Assembly (NCBI RefSeq): GCF_000003605.2 | Contig: NW_003132365.1 | Location: 55,597 to 84,092 of the forward strand | Length of the DNA: 28,496 nt | Direction: 5' to 3' | DNA from: Saccoglossus kowalevskii | Lineage: Eukaryota > Hemichordata > Enteropneusta > Harrimaniidae | Shown here: one piece after another, positions 20,061-28,496 of the stretch | How the letters are laid out: every line of letters starts with the position of its first letter | Position numbering within the stretch: the stretch's first letter is position 1 | Notes under the pieces: generated by a model | What the model was told of the DNA's origin: nothing | The model's input: the letters and a program-made list of their open reading frames with translations, nothing else | Database searches by the model: none | Position numbers and translations under genes: made by a program

Positions 20061-23000
20061 GAAAGAAAAGTAGGGGTCAGTTGGATGACCTGAGTTATAG
20101 GATTACAGTGTCGCATGAGGTCACTATACTGACTGTCATTAATGCAGATAACCGCGAATGACACAGAACTGATTTTAGGGTTCAATAAGAATGTTGAATC
20201 TTATTGACCAATGCTGTGTCTCCTACACTGATAGAACTAATATACCGACAGCACAGTCAGAGGCAGGATTTTTATTATCAGTGAATTGTCAACAGTGGTC
20301 AGAATTATTAAGTTCATCCTGGGGAATTACTGCCGTATGACTGAATCAAACTTAAATAAAGCATGCTATTTTTGGAAATAAAAAATATCAGTCATATAAC
20401 ACAGGTAGAATAAATTAATTTAAAACTACCAGGTTACTTTACATTCAAATTTCTATGGGAAATAATTACCCCCCCCCCCCCAAGTTCACTTGTGTCAAAC
20501 TTTGGATCATTGAGAATCATTTATATAACATTTCTAAATTACAATTTTATAAGTAATATATATTATAAATTACAAATCGATGGTAATAGAGGAGTACAAA
20601 TGTACACTTTTTCTAAAATATAATGTTTAAAAATATTGTAGTATTGAGCTTCAACACAAGTATCTCTTCATGGCTACCTAATAAACACTGCTCATACCAG
20701 TTTTTCTGAATGAGTTGAAATAATATTATTGTTGGCGGTATTGACTTCCCTATAACTATGTCATCAAATGTCAGTTTACGTAGGACATATAGTTAGTTAA
20801 CTTGTTGTTCAGTCTATCAGGAAGTACTTGTGTCAGATTTGAACCCGCCCCGATCTCATATTTTATTGTTTCCTGTAACCTGCATACTTAATGTTAAAAC
20901 CCAAGTTACTGCTGGTCGCTATAAATATACCCATATCATTTTTCTAAAAAAAAATAGACTGGTAACCCCATTCATTATACAATGTGGAAATGAGTCCTCC
21001 TACTGTATAATTTTGTACAAACAATATAGCTAGCTCGCTTAAGAATAACAGTGGTTAAAATAGGTGATTAACATATTCTATTGTTATGCAAATAAGTTTT
21101 GTTTCTTAAAGGCAATATCCTAATTGCAAAATGAATAAATTCTGTTTATTTTAATGAACAGCCCATGGTCCAAACCAGATGTAGCCCTGATTTATTAACT
21201 AAAATATTCCTATGACATTTTATTTTATTTTAAAATAATTATGTAACAATTTACATAAATATGCATATAGAGATCACAAATTTGTAGGCGACTTTAAACT
21301 ACTACGAAATGAACCTACAACCCACACCAAAAAAATTTTCTGTAACTTTTTGCATGTTTTTATGTATTTTTTGTTGATTTTGAACCAAATGGATAGAATT
21401 CCTGTTGCTTCCTGGTTTTGATCAAAAACTGATGTAGGTTGGTTTAGTGAAAGGCGATAAACGTTGACTTTGACGCTCAAAGGATTTTAAATATTAAGCG
21501 CACATTGAAATTTCAGTGAACAGCACAGTGAGGATATCTCACATGTAGTAAGGTGACCAATTACCATTACCTGCTGTTAATATATGTGCACACTAGACTG
21601 AGTAGTGGAGCCCATCCACTTCACTGATCATTTGCTATTAAAATTAATGGCAGTGTAAACTGAAACTAAATTGGTTATTCAATGAAGTGCAATTTGCATA
21701 CTCGGCCATGTTCTCATTGACCGAATTTCAGGATCTGGGACGCAAGTAAAAAACAAAGTTCTTAAAACATGACTGAAACGGAAGGCCTGCAGCACACATT
21801 TTTTGAGTGGACACACTTTGCCAGCCATATGCTTTTTCTCCCAGCATAAAAAAAACTTGATTTTCGTTTTGGACAGGGCTTGTATAATACTTATATTAAA
21901 CTTATAATACTTATTATGTTAAACTTATATTAAAATCCAACTGCATGAAAAAGAAGTACCGTTACTTATTAACTATAATAAATTGTCTTTGATTTTGAAT
22001 TCTCTATTTTAATATTGTTTCCTTAGAGCAAACTATTGTTCCTAAACAAATAAATAATAAAAGTCGCATTTACATGTGTAAGCATGTTCTGTATCCCAGA
22101 ACATTGAGTCTATTAGTATTGATGAAATGGTTTAAAAAAGAACACTGTTCCCCAGGCTTTCATATAGTCTGTTGAAGCATTGAAGATCACTATGACAACT
22201 GATGGAGATTCAAATGAGGCAATTAAAGTTATTACATTGAATGATAGTTTATCTGAATTCGGGTTTCCAGAACAGTCAATGCACACAATGCAGAACAATG
22301 TGCTGCAAATCTATCGTAGATAGATGTTTGTATATCGACAGACAGACAGTTTGTAATTTATAATATGAATCTGTGATTTTCTTACTTGATACCCATTTGA
22401 ATGACAAATTCAATTTTATCACCAGTTACAAAATTAATCTGCACAATTTCTTTGCAAAAAATCCCACAAATGTTGCTTTATAATTTTGATGAAAAATAAT
22501 GCAGTTTATAAAATGGATATTAATAACAAAAAATAGATTTTAAAACAATGGTGTCCACGATTTCACCTTTTCCCTCCACTGACAGCCTTTATTCTCAATT
22601 CAGATTGAAAGCTATCCCTCCCAGGTATTGCACAGTTGGACACCATCTCTAATCATCTCTTTTTTTTTATAATTTTTAAAATTAGTAAAATAATCACTTT
22701 TCAAAATGGCATACAACTGTATGAATGCACGTAAATTCTACATCAAGTTATGATAAAATGGCTCGTAGGCAAATAAAACGGTACGCTATATCAATCACAG
22801 ATCACGTTATGTAAAGTCCCTGGGTGAAATAGCTAAAAAAAAAATCAAAATCTCTGACACAGAGTAATGTCCATGACGTAGTTAGAGTCCCTCAACCCAG
22901 CATGAGTGGAATAAGGCGTTTTTGAAATGGGAAGTAGATATGGTGATTCGCACGTACTACCCAAATATATCATCTACAGATGAAATATTGCATACATTTA

Positions 23001-25719
23001 AATACCCAATAAATGATGTACGTGCATACATACATACGCACATTCATTATTTACCATTGTCCACTGACAAACCCAGCCACATATAAAATTGCGTTAAATC
23101 GAGCATATATTTTGTGAGTAGGGGCGGAATGAATGAATGGCAGTTTATACTAGAACAACTGCTGTGTATTATTGTATAACAAGTCATTGAACGCTATAAA
23201 TAGACGTGGTTGGTCTTTCTTTGCGTAATTATAAACCTCACTCCTACATGTATGGGGGCTTCCTACGATAATGCTTCCCCTGGGTTCTGTGACGTTTTGT
23301 TGTGTAATTCAATCATTTAAGCTGTAGTTAGTTCCGTACATTATTTGTGCATATTTGGCTTCAACTCAGAGCAAAGTGTGCAACCTAATGCTACATATTT
23401 GGATGCTAATTATGTATGATAAACCTATTGTTCATGAAATTTTTTTCTTTTAAAACCCAAAAGTAGTTTTATGATTTGATATTAACAAAAGTTGATTAGA
23501 AAGCATAATTGACGTCATGGCATCAATTTCTAGTTGTTGTCTATGTGGCAAACAATGAGGATGAAAATCGTTCACAGCAATATATTGCTACACTTACCAT
23601 AATCACCATGACAACCAGCTGCAGCTATTTTATGTTTTCACAAGTAGTTTTTTTTCCCCAGGGTGCAAAATGACACCGGTGACCCCCTTCCAATTTTGCT
23701 TCCAACCAATTAGAATTCACGTAGACCAAAATTCTACATAAACATGTACATGTACAGATGAACAAAACATGAAAATATTCTTTTTTTCAGGATTTGTTCT
23801 ATTCAGAGCACCATGGTTACAAAATGACATAATTACTGCGGAAGTTACCAACAAAGGATATCCGATTTTCTAATTCTCCAATATTATCTCCCCTACCCCA
23901 CCGAGTACAATGTATACTAAGTCGCGAAAATGTATTTTTAGCTTGCTATTTCAAGCTATAGTGACTAAGTTCTACAACTGAACAGTTTTCCCCATGTATC
24001 ATCATAAATTGGGCGTACCTTAAGGAGTCTACTCTGATATGTCATAAATACCATGATTATCGTAAACACACACAATTAAATGTTATTGCTTCTTACATAC
24101 AACATAAGACTCAATTAAAACGCTGAAGCCATCAATAATTACAAGTCCCCGAGAGAGGTCAAATAAAAGTAACAGAAATACAAATCAAAAACATATCTCA
24201 GTTTTATTTCTTCACGTAACTCTGAGGTCAAAGACTGTAACTAAATAAGACAGTGGTCAGGTTCCGGTTCCTGAACTTCCTATCCGGGACAGAAATAAAA
24301 ACTATGCCCCACACCATTAGTTTCATTCATTCAATCCTGGGCTTATCCTACATTGTGGTTTTCAGTTTCCTTCCTCTCATGAGAATGTTGGTGGTTATAT
24401 TGTAAAGTAATATCCTATCCATCACTATCAATCTATATAAGGGCAGTACGAAGTAAAAAAAAAATTTCAAAAAATCTGCTCAGTATAAGTTTCTCTGTAG
24501 TATAAGTGACTAGCACCACACGCGTTTTACTCCATACGTTATAGACAGCATACAAAACTATACGTTGTCAATGCGTTAATTAATTGAATGGAAATAAATA
24601 CAGGAGTGTATGGTGCATGCAGCGAAAGCTCCATGGTCCCATAGTTCCTACTGTACAATGAATGAATTTGGAAAGTTCCTGTACTTTGAATATGAAACAT
24701 TCAAACTATTTGAGCTCGACTTTCATTGCATATGGTTTGACGTACCCCAGTCTCAAAATAAAGCAGACATGACAATGGTACAGCCAATGGCAGTCAATCA
24801 ACCACCCGCTGACCAATGAACAGACAGTAAGTTGTTTACCAAGTAAACATGGAAGGTCAGTCAACAAATAATTCTTATTCTTGTGTACGAGTAGCGTAGG
24901 TATGTGAGAAGTAGACATAATTTGAAGTTCTCATGATGGCCAAGTTGTGGTTTTATTTTACGATTTCCTCTTCTCAACTGAAGATAAACAGACAAAGTTT
25001 CACCCAGTACTTACTTGAAGTGGATATTTGTCTGAGATAAAACTAAGGTTACATACCAGTATTTAAGAAGTGTGAGAAAAAAAGAATGGTCACTTTTTAT
25101 GACAAACCTTCAAATTAAAATGAAGCACATTCACAGAGATCGTAATTGAAAGAAATAACCCAGTTTACAAATGTATAGTATATTGTAAAATAATTAATTA
25201 CCAGATAATTTTGCTGATAATTAAAATCCAAGTGAATATGTCAAATTACAATAGAAGTTTAATTTTCACTAGAAATTTTCTGGAATCAAAACCAAGTAGA
25301 TAATATCGAATATCAAAATAGTGAAATTGATCACCAGTGGAATTTTAATGTTTTTACAGTATGGTCCACAAAGCAGCTGTAATCTCAATATTAATTTTCA
25401 CTTCACCGATGTTGCTGTTTAGAAAAGTTTCAAGACAGTTGCTTTACCACCTTAATGAATCGTTTCCTGCTAACTCATGAAAAAATTTGCTATCTTGTGA
25501 ATGTTAAGCAATTTATAATAAGTATTCCCATAAAAATGTCCAGCACATGAATTAATAAATTTGTGGAGAAATATAGAATTCTCATTAGATGGATTTATGT
25601 AAAGAAAAAAAAAGAAAATGAACAAAAGTTTAGAATAATTTTTTATTTACTTGATTAGCATTTCTGATTGCCAGAACTCGGATTTGTTTGTCAACATGTG
25701 CATTGAATTACGTGCTTAC
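20061..25719. other. Long-isoform intron of the NET1-like gene; no other gene seen
   Basis: This lies between the short-isoform promoter and the KRKRR exon. Open frames are short and not family-like. Contents include a C13 run at 20469-20481, a CTATAAATAG motif at 23194, a pair of CCAAT boxes at 24783-24817 and a degraded MITE at 25181-25361. No RNA gene is recognised. Confidence 0.7.
25181..25361. mobile_element. Degraded MITE-like element, copy C
   Basis: About 181 bp. The left end TATTGTAAAATAATTAATTA and the inverse of the right end (TACTGTAAAAACATTAAAAT) agree over most of the first 17 bases and share TAnTGTAAAA with copies A and B. An internal TTTAATTTTCACT also echoes them. It is much more diverged, so membership of the same family is probable, not certain. 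Confidence 0.5.
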
Positions 25720-25782
25720 CTTCAGGTCTAGACTGCTTACACTGATGTTGTCGTCATCGGCCTCTCTTCGTTTTCTTTTCCT
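25720..25782 (-). CDS. NET1: NET1-like long-isoform exon with KRKRR nuclear-localisation cluster
   Basis: 63 bp, 21 codons, between ATGCATACAG and the donor GTAAGC. It encodes RKRKRREADDDNISV then SSLDLK. Vertebrate NET1 has KRKRREKDDD followed by SLSSLDLK directly before EPSNKRV (recalled). Here the exon ends in phase 0 and would join EPSSKRV at 19428. The basic cluster is a nuclear localisation signal in NET1. The preceding exon(s) with the start codon are not recognisable in the remaining 2.7 kb, so they lie further right. The acceptor tract is only moderately pyrimidine-rich. Confidence 0.9.
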
Positions 25783-26781
25783 CTGTATGCATAGGAAGTT
25801 GAAAAGAAAGCATGTTTTATTGTCATTCTGCGAAATCAGAATAATGGATGACCTACTAGGCACACAAACACTATTCCGAAGAATGCGCTCTACTCATGAA
25901 TTGCGAACCAAAACAAATGAACACCCTACAATGAAAACCAGTCACTAGAGGGCAGTCATCAATGAGACAATTGTCTCTTCAAAGGGCAGGTTATTGTATC
26001 GTTAACAATAGCGATGACCTGATTGACGTTACTGATTTGTGGTTTGAGGAAAGCAAATACATGTACATAGGTTTAGCAATCATGAGTATGTTTTAAAGGT
26101 CAATGATCGATGCCAAGAAGGGGGTGAGAGAATTCATCAGGAGGGAGTTCAATACACAATGAAAGGGCATAACCTTCTTCGTAGTACGCATGTTTCATAG
26201 CATGCATGCTAGGACAGAGATGAGATGGCACCACAATAAACAACACCCGAGTATTATATTGCAGACCTCTCTCCTTTTAAATTGTGGATATGCAATATGG
26301 TTTATTTAGCGTAAATATGAATACAATAAAGATGATTAATATATGCAAATTAGCGGAGAACATTAAACCAAATACTGTAAAATGCTAAATCTTTTTGAGT
26401 TAACACTAAATTTTAAAACTTAGTGGATGTTCATTGAATAGTTTCTTCTCAAAAACGAACATCTTTATATATTTACAATATAGTGCATTGTCCCTGCAGC
26501 CACTCAGAATAGGGATAAACTTTTTTAACAAATATTTTCAGAAGAACCAGATACATTTAACTATTTATGTAACGGCCAAAAAAAAAAGAAAAATGTGTTC
26601 CCGGTAACCTGACTTTGCCCAGATTTTTCAGGCTGTATCCTGTATCCTTTTATGGCAAAATTGAAAATTGGACACCTATCAGCTTCATTTGGATTTTTTC
26701 CTTTTTGAAAATGTCAAACTGATATTGTGTATCATTGAAAAATACTTTAAAAATATTAATTGACAATAATTAGAATTTAAT

Positions 26782-26822
26782 GCCCATCTGACGCATATGC
26801 AGGTGACGACACCCCCGATTTA
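26782..26822 (-). repeat. Dispersed repeat R1, inverted partial copy
   Basis: Read on the minus strand it is TTAAATCGGGGGTGTCGTCA followed by CCTGCATATGCGTCAGATGG. This matches the left arm of the copy at 2488 at most positions, including GCGTCAGATG. Confidence 0.75.
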
Positions 26823-27412
26823 ATTTTAGAATAGACGTCTATCTATGTTTTCTGCATTCTGCTCGATAAGATTTCTTATAAACTGTACAAATTCAAAAGC
26901 CTTGATGATGCTTACAGGGTGTGCATAGGTCTCCTGCAAATCATACAAAGCTTGACTGTTGCCTTGACAAGTCAATTCAGATAAGAAGAAATGTTAACAA
27001 CAAGGAGGACATTACCCCCAACAAATGACCTATAGAGGGCAGTATTTCTATCTATGTGCATGAGTTTGACTTTCATAGATTCCTTAACTACTTTAAAGGA
27101 TGTTTTGATATTGTTTTACTCTGTGACCCTGAAAGAGGAAGTCAGTGCTGTGATTGTTTTATTTTATATGCAAACATGTACTGTAGGTCGTTGAACTCTG
27201 AGAACTATTTGTAAGTATACACTACTCGTAGAACTTAGAGCCCGAACTTCACTGAGTAACCCCCCCCCCCCCATTTTTGGGAGATTTTCCATCCAAAATG
27301 CCTAAAATTTGACTGGCTAGTTATAAAACCTGTTCTTTGCACATTGTTTGATTACCGATACTTAAATTTATATAATACTCCATGGATATCAACCATGATT
27401 ATGTTTTGAATG

Positions 27413-27426
27413 GTAACCATGGTAAC
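27413..27426. promoter_or_regulatory. Candidate RFX X-box
   Basis: GTAACCATGGTAAC fits the X-box consensus GTNRCC-N(0-3)-RGYAAC with a 2-base spacer at every position. It sits inside a short direct repeat of GGTAACCAT. No adjacent gene start is known, so function is open. Confidence 0.35.
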
Positions 27427-28391
27427 CATGCATAAACTACACTTTGACAACGGCATGTTTAACAACTGAAAAAGGCAGTAAATACTTCATTACCATTTTT
27501 TTTAAATCATGTCAAAATCAATATGTGGGAGTGTGTCAATGGAATGCTTGGTTAAGAACCCACAATCCTAAAACACTGAGTTGATTACCCCTAAGTTAGA
27601 CGAGTACGATAAATACTAAACAGCATATATATGTAGTTCTTGAATTTATATTTTTAATCACAGGATCCTGCATACAAGTATATTAAATCAAGGCCACATT
27701 GAAACACAGTGATCATGTTAAAATTCCTCCTTTTGTGAGACTTCAGTGTTTTAGTGATTGAACTATGAGGGCGCTATGTCATTCAAATTTCACCTATTGT
27801 GGAATTTCAGTGCGTTTGTGAGGGTTTCTGTCATGTCTTGTTAGCAATTTTTTTTCCAATTTTGAAAGCTGACTTTAAGCAGTATTTGCAGGTGTTGAGA
27901 TGAGGGGAAATTGCTGGGTAGCATAGTGCATTGTCACGTTAAAGTGCCTGTGAAAAACCCACCCACACGTTTCGCATTTTAGATTTGTGATTCATTGAAA
28001 TGGACAGTTATTGATTTTTGTTGTTGAAAATGATTACTAGTATCTAAATAAATTTCAGATATTTCTTGTGCTGTAGCCACGCCTACCTATCCTGAGCAGG
28101 TTGCCTGTTTCCGGATTAACAGAAGAGTATGCACCAAAAAGTATGCCACCAAATGTGTGAGGAAGCTATATCCTTGAGTTGTACTTTTATAACACTGCGT
28201 CATTCAACATACTTTTAACAATAATATACATTTTTCGATTGACGTTTTTTTATCTACTTTTTTTTGAGAGAGAGGGTTTTTAGAAGTTGTTTTAACAACA
28301 AACATTTATGATGGTTAAACGTTGTATTGTGGGTGGGTGCAGTAATACATATAGGGCACAGATCTAGAAGCAGTACCTACACACGAATTGG

Positions 28392-28444
28392 TGACGTCAT
28401 AAAATACATGACCTTCAATCGGGGTCGTTTCCTCGGTATATAAG
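28392..28444 (+). promoter_or_regulatory. Candidate promoter: CRE palindrome and TATA box
   Basis: A perfect cAMP-response element TGACGTCA lies at 28392-28399, and TATATAAG lies at 28437-28444, 37 bases after it. On the + strand this would predict a start near 28470, inside the last bases of the window. The transcript would lie mainly outside, so no gene can be linked to it. Confidence 0.35.
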
Positions 28445-28496
28445 AATTGGTATATACAAATTACAATAAAGATACTTAAGACATTACACATAAGGT

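Larger units (their letters stand above)
25783..28496. other. Upstream intron of the NET1-like long isoform and possible intergenic DNA
   Basis: No upstream NET1 exon is found; a word like the vertebrate NWDFTL is absent on the minus strand. The region holds an R1 repeat copy, two GAGGGC motifs (25942 and 27029), a C13 run at 27260-27272, an X-box-like site at 27413 and a CRE/TATA pair at the right edge. A 38-codon + strand frame at 28059-28177 after a weak acceptor is noted as a finding only. Confidence 0.6.

Noticed and set aside
23194-23203. CTATAAATAG, a perfect MEF2 consensus that also looks like a TATA box
   Set aside because: This degenerate A/T-rich pattern is expected about twice in a window of this size, and no gene start is nearby.
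24610-24819. 69-codon + strand frame
   Set aside because: It has no recognisable family, no supporting splice context, and a length expected by chance.
25688-25948. 86-codon + strand frame
   Set aside because: It is antisense to the KRKRR exon and resembles no protein.
25783-28496. Search for the NET1 long-form first exon (a WDF-type word before KRKRR) on the minus strand
   Set aside because: No minus-strand TGG-GAY-TTY with a donor was found. The exon is presumed to lie outside the window.

Overview
The window is animal nuclear DNA. It is AT-rich, its genes are split into short exons with clear GT-AG borders, and its introns carry small inverted-repeat (MITE-like) elements and simple repeats. 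Both recognisable genes are animal-specific families. Their close match to vertebrate proteins, compact introns and TACATGTA/TACCGGTA-rich non-coding DNA suggest a marine invertebrate, either a lophotrochozoan or an invertebrate deuterostome. I cannot name the species.

Left part (1-4832, + strand): the 3' end of an ASB13-like gene (ankyrin repeat and SOCS box protein). Exon 3589-3774 encodes the last ankyrin repeat and exon 4705-4832 encodes the SOCS box and stop. Earlier exons lie left of the window. A 17-bp minisatellite starts at the stop codon.

Middle (4833-10242): intergenic, with dispersed repeats and no gene that I recognise.

Centre (10243-19852, - strand): a complete short isoform of a Rho guanine nucleotide exchange factor, orthologous to the vertebrate pair NET1/ARHGEF3. 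I assembled it from nine coding exons (447 residues) with consistent splice phases: N-terminal exon, EPSSKRVR exon, TPTKRR exon, DH domain, PH domain and a short tail ending ESVV, a class I PDZ ligand. A tenth exon at 25720-25782 encodes the KRKRR basic cluster of the long NET1 N-terminus and can splice to the same common exon. The gene therefore appears to have two alternative N-termini and promoters, as vertebrate NET1 does. The short-isoform promoter (about 19953-20058) has an initiator, a GC box and a perfect NF-Y CCAAT box in canonical order.

Right part (19853-28496): intron of the long isoform and possibly sequence beyond it. It holds the KRKRR exon, a degraded MITE, a candidate RFX X-box, and a CRE plus TATA pair at the right edge that might belong to a + strand gene starting outside the window.

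The two genes are tail to tail. From memory, human NET1 and ASB13 are also neighbours in convergent orientation on 10p15, and ARHGEF3 lies near ASB14 on chromosome 3. The pair is therefore probably an ancient linkage. Functionally the genes are separate: one encodes a RhoA activator, the other a substrate receptor of an Elongin BC/Cullin-5 ubiquitin ligase. I found no new enzymatic or defence system. The most informative points are the linkage, the dual N-terminus, the PDZ tail and the MITE next to a PH-exon splice donor.
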